Shown: one piece after another, positions 7,285 through 15,157 of the stretch
Position numbering within the stretch: the first letter of the stretch is position 1
Layout: every line of letters begins with the position of its first letter
Assembly: GCA_902789415.1 (NCBI GenBank)
Contig: CADAOD010000011.1
Location: forward strand, 1-64,000
Source: an uncultured Prevotellaceae bacterium
GTDB lineage: Bacteria > Bacteroidota > Bacteroidia > Bacteroidales > Bacteroidaceae
Length of the DNA stretch: 64,000 nt
Direction: 5' to 3'
Translations under genes and position numbers: made by a program
Notes under the pieces: model-generated
Told to the model about the DNA's origin: nothing
The model's input: the letters and a program-made list of their open reading frames with translations, nothing else
Database searches by the model: none

Positions 7285-7752
7285 TTAACCGATGTGGATA
7301 CCATAGTTCTGTTTCACTTCGCTCATCACAAAGGTGCTCTCGATAGAGGCTAAGCTCTCGATTTCGCCCAGCTTGTTGAGCACAAACTCCTGGTACTGTT
7401 TCATATCGCGCGCGCGTACCTTTAATAGGTAGTCGTAGGCACCCGATGTGTTGTAACATTCGGTAACCTCGGGTATGCGCTGTATGCGACGCACAAAGGC
7501 ATCGGCTATCTCGTGGTTGATATGCTTGAGCTTAACCTTGCAGAAAACCTGAAGGCCCTGACCCAACATCTCGGGATCGAGAATGGCCACATACTTCTTG
7601 ATATAACCCTGGCGTTCTAATCGTTTTTGGCGCTCAAACACGGGGGTAGGGGTTAAATGAACGGCATCGGCCAGCTCTTTTGTGGTCAATTTCGCGTTTT
7701 TTTGCAGCGTTTTCAGTATCTGCAAGTCGGTTTCGTCCAGGATATCTGCCAT
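7285..7752 (-). CDS. Lrp/AsnC-family transcriptional regulator
   Basis: 155 residues. An N-terminal winged helix-turn-helix (DETDLQILKTLQKNAKLTTKE, then a recognition-helix region TPTPVFERQKRLERQGYI) is followed by a RAM/AsnC effector-binding domain from about residue 68 (GLQVFCKVKL... SGAYDYLLKVRARDMKQYQEF). Such proteins form octamers or dimers and sense amino acids. It is transcribed away from metY, with both promoters inside one 190-base gap that contains a perfect inverted repeat. Control of metY and of itself is therefore likely; the effector could be a sulfur amino acid, which is inference. Confidence 0.9.
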   Translation of the reverse strand: MADILDETDLQILKTLQKNAKLTTKELADAVHLTPTPVFERQKRLERQGYIKKYVAILDPEMLGQGLQVFCKVKLKHINHEIADAFVRRIQRIPEVTECYNTSGAYDYLLKVRARDMKQYQEFVLNKLGEIESLASIESTFVMSEVKQNYGIHIG

Positions 7753-7810
7753 AACTTAGAATTTTATTCTGTTGGGGTACTCAATTTTATACTTAATCGG
7801 AAAGATTTTC

Positions 7811-7856
7811 TTTCTTGGTTGCAAAATTAGATATATTTTCTGAATTAACCAAGAAA
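7811..7856. promoter_or_regulatory. Inverted-repeat operator candidate between lrp-like gene and metY
   Basis: TTTCTTGGTT (7811-7820) and AACCAAGAAA (7847-7856) are a perfect 10-base inverted repeat with a 26-base spacer. It brackets the leftward promoter (TAATTTTG at 7829-7822, -33 TTGG at 7852-7849) and abuts the rightward -33 at 7857. This is a natural place for Lrp-type binding. Confidence 0.55.
7822..7829 (-). promoter_or_regulatory. -7 box of the Lrp-family gene
   Basis: TAATTTTG on the minus strand, with TTGG 19 bases upstream. The leader before the ATG at 7752 is about 60 bases. Confidence 0.6.
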
Positions 7857-7880
7857 TTTGGTAGATTTTTCTAAACTTTG

Positions 7881-7888
7881 TACCTTTG
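7881..7888 (+). promoter_or_regulatory. Promoter of metY
   Basis: TACCTTTG at 7881-7888 with TTTG at 7857-7860, 20 bases apart. The leader before the ATG at 7940 is about 45 bases. Confidence 0.75.
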
Positions 7889-7939
7889 CACCCAGATAAA
7901 GAACAAAAATAATAATAAATTAAAAGAAAGGATTAAGTT

Positions 7940-9229
7940 ATGAGTACAAGTAAGAATTACCGTTTTGAGACTTTGCAACTGCATGTAGGCCAGGAACAGG
8001 CCGACCCCGCTACTGATGCACGTGCCGTGCCCATTTATCAGACTACAAGCTATGTGTTCCATAACTCAAAGCATGCTGCCGATCGTTTCGGATTGCGCGA
8101 TGCTGGTAATATCTACGGTCGCTTGACCAACTCTACACAGGGTGTGTTCGAGGATCGTGTAGCAGCACTCGAAGGTGGTGTGGCTGGTTTGGCAGTAGCC
8201 AGTGGTGCAGCCGCTATTACTTATGCTCTGCAGAATATTCTGCAAAATGGCGACCATATTGTAGCTGCCGACAACCTGTATGGTGGTTCGTACAACCTGA
8301 TTACCCATACACTGGCCACTCAGGGCATTACCAATACCATCGTGAATGTAAACGATCTGGCTGCACTCGAGGCTGCCATTAAGCCCAACACAAAAGTAGT
8401 ATATGCCGAGACATTTGGTAACCCTAATAGCGATGTGCTCGACCTTGAAGGTGTGGCAGCTGTAGCCCACAAGCATGGCATCCCATTCATTGTTGATAAC
8501 ACTTTTGGTACCCCATACCTGATCCGTCCGTTGGAGCACGGTGCTGATATCGTAGTACACTCGGCTACCAAGTTCCTGGGTGGACACGGAACCTCACTGG
8601 GTGGTGTGATTGTAGATGGTGGAAAGTTTGACTGGAAGCAGAATGATAAGTTCCCAACACTGTCGAAGCCCGATCCATCGTACCATGGTATCGTATTTGC
8701 CGATGCTGTAGGTGCTGCCGCTTACGTTACACGTATCCGTGCCGTCATCCTGCGCGATACCGGCGCTACACTGTCGCCATTCAATGCCTTTATCCTGTTG
8801 CAGGGTGTTGAGACACTGAGTCTGCGTGTAGAGCGCCATGTAGAGAATGCGCTGAAGGTTGTCGACTTCCTGGCCAACCATCCAAAGGTGGCTAAGGTTA
8901 ACCACCCTGCACTGGCAAGTCACCCCGACCATGCACTGTATAATAAGTATTTCCCGCAGGGAGGTGGATCAATCTTCACTTTCGAGATTAAGGGCGGACA
9001 GGAAGAGGCTTGGAAGTTTATCGATGCCCTGCAGATATTCTCGCTGCTGGCTAACGTGGCCGACGTGAAGAGTCTGGTGATTCATCCATATACCACTACT
9101 CACTCGCAGCTGAGCCCTGAGGAGCTGGCCGAACAGCACATCACACCTTCAACTATCCGCTTGAGTATTGGTACCGAGCATATCGACGATATTATTGCCG
9201 ACCTGTCGCAGGCTTTTGACCAAATTTAA
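7940..9229 (+). CDS. metY: O-acetylhomoserine sulfhydrylase (MetY)
   Basis: 429 residues, the usual MetY length and longer than most cystathionine synthases and lyases. The N-terminus (FETLQLHVGQEQADPATDAR, then AVPIYQTTSYVF) and the PLP-lysine segment HSATKFLGGHG with a following SLGG are characteristic of the Cys/Met-metabolism PLP enzymes of the MetY branch. The enzyme makes homocysteine from O-acetylhomoserine and sulfide or a protein-bound sulfur donor. It is divergent from an Lrp-type regulator and followed by cysK, so this segment is a sulfur assimilation locus. A second, more distant relative lies at 49235-50410. Confidence 0.92.
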   Translation: MSTSKNYRFETLQLHVGQEQADPATDARAVPIYQTTSYVFHNSKHAADRFGLRDAGNIYGRLTNSTQGVFEDRVAALEGGVAGLAVASGAAAITYALQNILQNGDHIVAADNLYGGSYNLITHTLATQGITNTIVNVNDLAALEAAIKPNTKVVYAETFGNPNSDVLDLEGVAAVAHKHGIPFIVDNTFGTPYLIRPLEHGADIVVHSATKFLGGHGTSLGGVIVDGGKFDWKQNDKFPTLSKPDPSYHGIVFADAVGAAAYVTRIRAVILRDTGATLSPFNAFILLQGVETLSLRVERHVENALKVVDFLANHPKVAKVNHPALASHPDHALYNKYFPQGGGSIFTFEIKGGQEEAWKFIDALQIFSLLANVADVKSLVIHPYTTTHSQLSPEELAEQHITPSTIRLSIGTEHIDDIIADLSQAFDQI

Positions 9230-9266
9230 CTGGAAACGGGGAGTAAAATCCCCGTTTTTCAACCAT

Positions 9267-9309
9267 ATACCAAACGTTTGGTATGCGAAATGCCACATTA
9301 AAGGGATTG
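9267..9309 (+). promoter_or_regulatory. Operator upstream of cysK
   Basis: A perfect 18-base palindrome ATACCAAACGTTTGGTAT (9267-9284) is followed five bases later by ATGCCA (9290-9295), then seven bases later by the -33 region GGGATTG (9303-9309). The same elements with the same spacing occur at 30852-30894, and a close variant at 41485-41514. Confidence 0.75.
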
Positions 9310-9329
9310 TGAGACTGCAAAAAACGTCG

Positions 9330-9337
9330 TACCTTTG
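9330..9337 (+). promoter_or_regulatory. -7 box of cysK
   Basis: TACCTTTG exactly 20 bases after the GGGATTG -33 region. Confidence 0.75.
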
Positions 9338-9424
9338 CAGTCAGAAACAAGTTCCAATAGAAATATTGAAGAGAGAGATTTTTATTTGTTATTAATGTTA
9401 TTAATTTTATAAATGGTAAGGATT

Positions 9425-10372
9425 ATGACTAAGATTGCAAAACAGCTGACAGAGCTCGTCGGCAACACTCCACTTCTTGAGCTCAACAAGTATTCAAAGG
9501 CAAAGGGTCTTGAGACTCCTGTTATTGCCAAGGTAGAATTCTTTAATCCTGGTGGTAGCGTAAAGGATCGTATCGCACTGGCGATGATTGAGGACGCAGA
9601 GGCCAAGGGCATCTTGAAACCAGGTGCAACCATTATCGAACCAACCAGCGGTAACACAGGTGTAGGATTGGCACTGGTATCGGCCGTTAAGGGCTACCAC
9701 TTAATCCTTACCATGCCCGAAACCATGAGTGTAGAGCGCCGTAACCTGGTTAAAGCCTATGGTGCTGAGGTACGACTCACTTCTGGTAAAGACGGCATGC
9801 CAGGTGCCATCCGTGCTGCCGAGGAGTTGCGCGACTCAATTCCAGGTGCTGTTATCCTGCAGCAGTTTGAGAATGGCGCTAACCCTGCTAAGCACTACGC
9901 TACCACAGGTCCTGAAATCTGGCGCGACACCGATGGACAGGTTGATATCTTTATTGGCGGTGTAGGTACTGGTGGTACTATCAGTGGTACAGGTAAGTAC
10001 TTGAAGGAGCAGAATCCTAACGTAAAGATTATCGCTGTAGAGCCAAAGTCGAGCCCAGTGCTGAACGGCGGTCTGAGCGGTCCTCACAAGATTCAGGGTA
10101 TTGGTGCAGGTTTTGTGCCTAAGACCTACGATGCTAATGTGATCGACGAGGTATTTGATGTAGAGAACGACGATGCTATCCGTACTGGTCGTGAGATTGC
10201 CCAGAGCGAGGGATTGCTGGTAGGTATCAGCGCAGGTGCAGCCCTGTATGCAGCCATCCAGGTGGCTAAGCGCCCTGAGAACAAAGGCAAGAAGATTGTA
10301 GCCCTGCTGCCCGATACTGGCGAGCGCTATCTCTCGACAGTGCTTTATGCATTCGAAGATTATCCACTTTAA
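9425..10372 (+). CDS. cysK: Cysteine synthase A (O-acetylserine sulfhydrylase)
   Basis: 315 residues from ATG 9425 (MTKIAKQLTE); ATG 9413 is in frame but starts an atypical N-terminus. Family marks are LVGNTPLLEL, the PLP-lysine segment NPGGSVKDRIA, the substrate loop EPTSGNTG, and the glycine-rich phosphate cup GGVGTGGTISG. It converts O-acetylserine and sulfide to cysteine in the cytoplasm. It is transcribed alone from a promoter with the ATACCA/TGGTAT operator and ends at a bidirectional terminator. Confidence 0.95.
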   Translation: MTKIAKQLTELVGNTPLLELNKYSKAKGLETPVIAKVEFFNPGGSVKDRIALAMIEDAEAKGILKPGATIIEPTSGNTGVGLALVSAVKGYHLILTMPETMSVERRNLVKAYGAEVRLTSGKDGMPGAIRAAEELRDSIPGAVILQQFENGANPAKHYATTGPEIWRDTDGQVDIFIGGVGTGGTISGTGKYLKEQNPNVKIIAVEPKSSPVLNGGLSGPHKIQGIGAGFVPKTYDANVIDEVFDVENDDAIRTGREIAQSEGLLVGISAGAALYAAIQVAKRPENKGKKIVALLPDTGERYLSTVLYAFEDYPL

Positions 10373-10391
10373 GTTGTTTGTTAATAAAAAG

Positions 10392-10420
10392 TGGGTGACC
10401 GTTTGGTCACCCATTTTTTT
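10392..10420 (+). terminator. Bidirectional terminator after cysK
   Basis: TGGGTGACC and GGTCACCCA with loop GTTT, then an eight-base T-run on the plus strand. The minus strand also reads out into CTTTTTATT, so it can serve the leftward operon ending at 10529 as well. Confidence 0.85.
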
Positions 10421-10528
10421 TATTCCGATAGCATTGTTATTTCGATGCGGCGTTTGGCTGCCAGAATCTTCTGGGCCATGCGCTGTTTGCGCTCAGTACT
10501 TATTGGTAGGGTGTGCAATACTTAAAAA

Positions 10529-11938
10529 CTAGTATTTTGTTCTTGCGGTCTTATGGCCTTGTTCGATAACGATTCCTCGGTAACTATTAGAAGCCTGGGT
10601 TCCGCTGAGTGTGTAGGAACGGGCAGAGCCGGAGGGAATGGTGGTGGCAGGAGCTGGGATGGCGGAAGTCTCGGTGTCTTTGATGGCATCGTATTCCGTC
10701 ATTGTTTCGGTCATGCGGGCATCAAGATCTGACAGACGGTAGAGTCCATCGCTATTAGCCGTCAGTCCTTCGATGGTGACGGGGAGAATCATAGGTGGCT
10801 CTTCGACAGAAAGCAATGTGCGGTTCTGTAACTGACTGACGGCCTGATATACCAGATTGATGGCAACGTACTCATCTGTACCGTTGCTCCACTTCTCGAA
10901 CACGAGTTTAGAACCGATGGGGGTATGTAGTTCCAGAGCCTGTTCGGTTTCTGGATATACGAGACGCAGGGCTGCACCGATACTGGCCAGATTGCTGTCG
11001 TGACCACAGAGGAATGTGAACTTACGTCGGTCGTGGTGCAGTTCTTCACGGATACGACTCACTAATGGGTAAGCCAGGTTTACGGCAGCACTATGAGTTG
11101 TGAAGAGCAAAGCGTCGTATACCTCCTTGATGCTGCAGATGGTTCGCCATTGCTCCTGAGTCAACTCATGGCCGAAGGCCGACATGCTCTCGCTTTCGTA
11201 GCATTGCAGCACCAGAGCGTCGGCTACGCTATTGGCCAGCTTAAAGCCGCCTGTCATCTTTGGTTCGTCGCCCTTCTCTAATGTAAACTGCGTGTCATCG
11301 TACCAGAAGTGCGTTGTGTCGTTCTGCGCTGCTGGTGAGTGCGCCATATCAATGATTTCCTCTACCAGCGTTAGGGTGGGCTGTACAGACTGCATCCAAG
11401 CCTGTGGACCGTTGTGCATGGCGTTTATCTCGGCGAGAACCTGCTGGCGGTAGGTATCGTTCATCTTTGTGAACTGTGGCGTAAACAAGGGATCCATCTT
11501 GTCCTCCTCGTACTTGTGCTTAATCTCCACGTTGGCGAAGGGCAGGAATCCGGCTGAGAAATACTTAGCTGTGGCAAATGTACGCTGGCGAGAGTTGGCA
11601 TAGAACAGCACATCGTCGCCATCGGGACGGTAGTTGTCGGGCAGCAGTCCTTCGCCTACCAACCATTTGCGGAAAAACTGTCCCATCTCTGTTTCAAGTA
11701 CGCCGCCACGCAATGATAACTGACTGCCTGGCGATGTCCACTTAAACCATTCATAAGGCGTTACTCGCATATAGGTGGCACCGCCCGATGCCAGTGGTGA
11801 GCGGATGTTGTGGCGACTCATCACTACGACCTCCTTCAGCTGATACTTAGCTTTGAAGTCGGCCGATCGCTTTGTCTGTGCCTGTGTATTGATTGTTGCT
11901 GTCATGGCAGCAAGCATCATTAAAAGTATTTTCTTCAT
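10529..11938 (-). CDS. Histidine acid phosphatase (phytase/MINPP-like), secreted
   Basis: 469 residues from ATG 11938, giving a clean signal peptide (MKKILLMMLAAMTATINTQA); the ATG at 11947 adds three residues. The catalytic RHNIRSP near residue 42 matches the RHGxRxP phosphohistidine motif with Asn for Gly, and the proton-donor pair appears as GHDSN about 280 residues later. The family removes phosphate from sugar phosphates or inositol polyphosphates in the periplasm or outside. The last 30 residues (YTLSGTQASNSYRGIVIEQG...) resemble the short C-terminal sorting-like tails of Prevotella secreted proteins. It is the last gene of the operon starting at 15964. Confidence 0.85.
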   Translation of the reverse strand: MKKILLMMLAAMTATINTQAQTKRSADFKAKYQLKEVVVMSRHNIRSPLASGGATYMRVTPYEWFKWTSPGSQLSLRGGVLETEMGQFFRKWLVGEGLLPDNYRPDGDDVLFYANSRQRTFATAKYFSAGFLPFANVEIKHKYEEDKMDPLFTPQFTKMNDTYRQQVLAEINAMHNGPQAWMQSVQPTLTLVEEIIDMAHSPAAQNDTTHFWYDDTQFTLEKGDEPKMTGGFKLANSVADALVLQCYESESMSAFGHELTQEQWRTICSIKEVYDALLFTTHSAAVNLAYPLVSRIREELHHDRRKFTFLCGHDSNLASIGAALRLVYPETEQALELHTPIGSKLVFEKWSNGTDEYVAINLVYQAVSQLQNRTLLSVEEPPMILPVTIEGLTANSDGLYRLSDLDARMTETMTEYDAIKDTETSAIPAPATTIPSGSARSYTLSGTQASNSYRGIVIEQGHKTARTKY

Positions 11939-11951
11939 TCTATCCATATTT

Positions 11952-12710
11952 TTAATGCTTTTCCCCTTTAGCTTTGCTTATTTCATTTTGCAGTTGCATC
12001 AATTTGTGCAGCTTCTTATTGCTTTCTGTGTCTGCTTCCTTCATGTCTGCCTCCATCTGCTGGCGCTTTTGCGAGTAGGTTTGTATTTCCTCATTGGTAA
12101 CTTTCATCATCTCCTGACATTGGATAAACAGATGCTGCATGTCGCTCAGGTAGGCGTTACACATAAGGGCATAGTCAATGAAATTGAATTCGAGGGAACT
12201 CTTTATGGAGGATAGGCTCGAATTTTTGACTACATCGCTCCAAATAGAGTCGCAAATCGTTGTTTTGTAATAATGGCGACTCTGGTAGAACTTTGCTACG
12301 TTCTCGGTGAAGAGTACGTTGCCCACTGTGTTAATGGTCTCGATACTCGACGAGAAGATGTGTTCCGTAGTCTCGGTGAACCCTACAGTCGGAATCAGAT
12401 GGGCAAGTTTGAATCTCAGTTCTTGGAACTGTGTGGTATCCTGTGCTATCTGTTTCTGAATCTGCATGGCTTGATACATCATCGAGTCGGCTTTCTTCAC
12501 TTCCTGCAGCGAGTTGTACATATCGTACATCACCATCATGACTATCTCGCGTTTCTCACTTTGTTTCTTGTTATAGTCGATAACTGCAGCTGTACCAAAG
12601 GTAAGCGCGATAGAAACAGTAGTAGCAAGCAGCGATAGCAAGAACTGTCTCCATGAAGACATTCCGCTACCGGTCTTCAGACTTTTAGGAGTGTGGAGTT
12701 TGATGTTCAT
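11952..12710 (-). CDS. Single-pass membrane protein with coiled coil
   Basis: 252 residues. A short cytoplasmic head (MNIKLHTPKSLKTGSGMSSW) precedes one membrane segment (about 21-45, FLLSLLATTVSIALTFGTAA). A long charged, helical extracytoplasmic part follows, with coiled-coil-like stretches near 65-95 and 205-250. I do not recognise a named family. A paralogue with more than 90 percent identity at its start lies at 14410-15004 but is broken. The pair flank a thioredoxin-like and a barrel protein gene in one operon, so a role at the envelope is plausible. Confidence 0.65.
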   Translation of the reverse strand: MNIKLHTPKSLKTGSGMSSWRQFLLSLLATTVSIALTFGTAAVIDYNKKQSEKREIVMMVMYDMYNSLQEVKKADSMMYQAMQIQKQIAQDTTQFQELRFKLAHLIPTVGFTETTEHIFSSSIETINTVGNVLFTENVAKFYQSRHYYKTTICDSIWSDVVKNSSLSSIKSSLEFNFIDYALMCNAYLSDMQHLFIQCQEMMKVTNEEIQTYSQKRQQMEADMKEADTESNKKLHKLMQLQNEISKAKGEKH

Positions 12711-12766
12711 AGGTTTTTTAATTATTTCTTATTGAGGTCTCCAAGGTTAGCCTTGGGGAACCGATA

Positions 12767-13858
12767 TTATTCTCCGAAGATCTGCTGTAAACGGTTGTGC
12801 AGGGCCTTGCCACGAAGGGCACGGTCGATAATCTTGCCTTGTGGGTCGATCAGGATATTATCGGGGATGCCATCAATCTTGTAGATAGGGGCTGCTGCGC
12901 AGTCGAACCCCTTCAGGTCGCTGATTTGCAGCCATGGCATCTTGAGTTGACCTATGGCCTTTACCCAAGCCTCCTTCTTGTTGTCGAACGATATGCCGAT
13001 AACCTCGAAACCTTTGGCGTGATACTTGTTGTAAGCCTCAAGCACGTTGGGCATCTCTGCACGGCAAGGACCACACCACGAAGCCCAGAAATCTACAAAT
13101 ACATACTTGCCGGGACCAACCAACTCGCTTACCTTGTGCATTTTGCCGTTGGGGGCGGACATCTCCAAGTCGGTAAACTGTTGACCGATGACGGCTGTCT
13201 TCTCGTCGCCCTCAGGTTTTAGCACTGCAGCAATTCTGTCTCTGGCAGCCTTCAACTGTGGGTGCTTGGCAAAGGCTGTGGGTTGTTTCACCAGTTCGTC
13301 GTAAGCCTCTACGCCATTGTCGATAAAGTATAATTCGGCGAAAGCCAATGGAATCAGTGAATTACGCTCTTCCTTAAAGAGTTTGTTGGCAAGTTCAATC
13401 TGTGCGTTCTGAGCCTTGGCCATTTCGGCCATGAGTTCGTCTTGGTTCGCCTTAATCTGCTCCGGAGTCATCTTACGCACTTTTGCCTTGAATGCTTTGC
13501 TGAGCGCTTCGCCTTCCAAGTCGTACTTCGTCAGGCGCTCGTTCAGCTGGGAGCTTTTCAGCGTGCTGTCGTTGGCATTGATACTCACGGGTGTGCCATC
13601 GTTGAAGAACGAGATGTCCCAGCCTGAGTTCTTTACGTTAACTGCCATCAGGGCATCCTTGTCGGCAATGCCACTGAATGCAAACTTTCCGTTGGCTACA
13701 GCTACGCTATCGATTGTTTTCTCGGTAAGTCTATCCTTCAGGTAAACTTTCGCACCATCCACGGTATATGTTCCGCTAACGGTATACTTTACTTGCTGAG
13801 CCAGCATGTTGCCGCTGACAAGGATGGCGGCGAGCATCCATACGAAGCGCTTTTTCAT
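12767..13858 (-). CDS. TlpA-like thioredoxin lipoprotein-type protein with DUF4369 domain
   Basis: 363 residues with a signal peptide (MKKRFVWMLAAILVSGNMLA). Residues about 25-120 form the DUF4369 beta domain (VSGTYTVDGAKVYLKD...). A helical linker follows, then a thioredoxin-fold domain from about 225 with the active site WASWCGPCR and the cis-Pro segment DGIPDN. Such periplasmic proteins reduce disulfides or serve as thiol reductants. Many Bacteroidota encode several copies. It sits six bases from the barrel gene upstream in the same operon. Confidence 0.88.
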   Translation of the reverse strand: MKKRFVWMLAAILVSGNMLAQQVKYTVSGTYTVDGAKVYLKDRLTEKTIDSVAVANGKFAFSGIADKDALMAVNVKNSGWDISFFNDGTPVSINANDSTLKSSQLNERLTKYDLEGEALSKAFKAKVRKMTPEQIKANQDELMAEMAKAQNAQIELANKLFKEERNSLIPLAFAELYFIDNGVEAYDELVKQPTAFAKHPQLKAARDRIAAVLKPEGDEKTAVIGQQFTDLEMSAPNGKMHKVSELVGPGKYVFVDFWASWCGPCRAEMPNVLEAYNKYHAKGFEVIGISFDNKKEAWVKAIGQLKMPWLQISDLKGFDCAAAPIYKIDGIPDNILIDPQGKIIDRALRGKALHNRLQQIFGE

Positions 13859-13864
13859 AATACT

Positions 13865-14404
13865 TTAGAATCTGTAACCGATACCGAGCATGATGTTGTG
13901 GCTGTCGCCAAAGAAGCCTGGCTGGAACTTGTACTCGCCTGAGATGAAGTAGTTGCTACCCAGATTGCACTGCAAACCAAGACCAAACTCAACGCCAAAG
14001 TCGGCACTACTTTCAACAGTCATCTCGATGTGACTATTTTTGCTGTCATCGATAGTGGTATAACTTGGGATGAACTGTACGGCAAAACCTGCCAAAGGAT
14101 AGATCTTGAAGTTATCGCTAACGTTAATGATGTAGTGGAAGTCGAGACCTGTCTGCCAGAATTTTACATCATCCTTCTTGGGGCTATACTCGGCAGCCAG
14201 TTCCATACGCCAGTGGTTTGAAAGGTTATACTGTCCGAAAATACCGAAACTGTAACGGGTAAAGTTTTCGCTCTCGCCCAAGAATTTGATGTGGTTGAAT
14301 GTTGGACCACCATGGATACCAACGGCGAAATCACCTTTCTCTTGTGCATTAACACTCATTGTAGCCATCATGGCGGCTACTACCATTAAAAAGAATTTTT
14401 TCAT
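13865..14404 (-). CDS. Outer-membrane beta-barrel protein (OmpX/OmpW-like)
   Basis: 179 residues. The signal peptide (MKKFFLMVVAAMMATMSVNA) is followed by alternating amphipathic strands (GPTFNHIKFL, YSFGIFGQYNL, WRMELAAEYSP, SGEYKFQPGFF) and a terminal aromatic strand (IMLGIGYRF) that would be recognised by the Bam machinery. It is an eight-strand-size barrel with no catalytic motif visible. It lies between the broken membrane-protein paralogue and the thioredoxin-like gene in the operon. Confidence 0.8.
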   Translation of the reverse strand: MKKFFLMVVAAMMATMSVNAQEKGDFAVGIHGGPTFNHIKFLGESENFTRYSFGIFGQYNLSNHWRMELAAEYSPKKDDVKFWQTGLDFHYIINVSDNFKIYPLAGFAVQFIPSYTTIDDSKNSHIEMTVESSADFGVEFGLGLQCNLGSNYFISGEYKFQPGFFGDSHNIMLGIGYRF

Positions 14405-14409
14405 AACTG

Positions 14410-15004
14410 TTATTGTTTATTTTTCTTAGCTTTGGTTATTTCATTTTGCAGTTGCATCAGTTTCTGTTGCTTTGAAGCGCTTGCTGTGTCGGCTTCCTTC
14501 ATGTCGTCCTCCATCTGCTGGCGCTCTTTGGAGTAGGTTTGTATCTCCTCATCGGTAACGTTCATCATTTGCTGGCATTGGCTAAACAGATGTTGCATGT
14601 CGGTCAGGTAGCCGTTGTACATCATGGCATAGTCGAAGAAACCAAAGTTGACAGTCTTCTCGATGGACTGCAAGGGCGAATTGTTGGCAACATCGTTCCA
14701 GATGGAGTCGCAAATCGTTGAATTTGGTGGAATCCTGCGCTATCTGCTTTTGTATCTGCATGGCTTGCAGTAGCATCGAGTCGGCTTTCTGCATTGCCTG
14801 TAGCGAGTTGTACATATCGTACATCACCATCATCACTATTTCGCGCTTCTCACTTTGTTTCTTGTTATTGTCGATAATGGCTGCCGTACCAAAGGTAAGC
14901 GCGATAGATACGGTCGTAGCCAACAGCGACAGCAGGATTTGTCTCCAAGAAGACATTCCGCTGCCGCTCTTAAGGCTTTTTGGGGTATGTAGCTTGATGT
15001 TCAT
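14410..15004 (-). pseudogene. Broken paralogue of the 11952-12710 membrane protein
   Basis: The first part (MNIKLHTPKSLKSGSGMSSW through QKQIAQDSTKF) closely matches the intact paralogue. The last part, in another frame, also matches (CDSIWNDV, then QSIEKTVNFGFFDYAMMYNG to the end at 14410). About 70 residues between them (the segment corresponding to QELRFKL to KTTI) are missing, and the join is out of frame. This looks like an internal deletion of about 210 bases. Both halves would otherwise give a protein of the same size as the paralogue. Confidence 0.8.
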
Positions 15005-15028
15005 AATCTTTTCATCTTAACCACAACT

Positions 15029-15127
15029 TTATTTGTCATTGTGAGTCATGTCGAGTACCAACATTCTTACAACTATAGCAAATACTGCTATTGCAAATAT
15101 CAACAGAATAATCAGAGCAATCTCCAT
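15029..15127 (-). CDS. Small single-helix membrane peptide
   Basis: 32 residues, MEIALIILLIFAIAVFAIVV then RMLVLDMTHNDK: one hydrophobic helix and a short polar tail. It is too short for routine gene calling. The N-terminal 33 residues of the fused gene just upstream (METNLIILMAFAIVVFALIA, RLWVLDMSHNGK) are a clear paralogue, which supports it being real. It lies between that gene and the broken membrane paralogue, in the same direction. Function is unknown. Confidence 0.6.
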   Translation of the reverse strand: MEIALIILLIFAIAVFAIVVRMLVLDMTHNDK

Positions 15128-15157
15128 ATCCTCTACAATTTAAGCGTTAGTAGTTTT

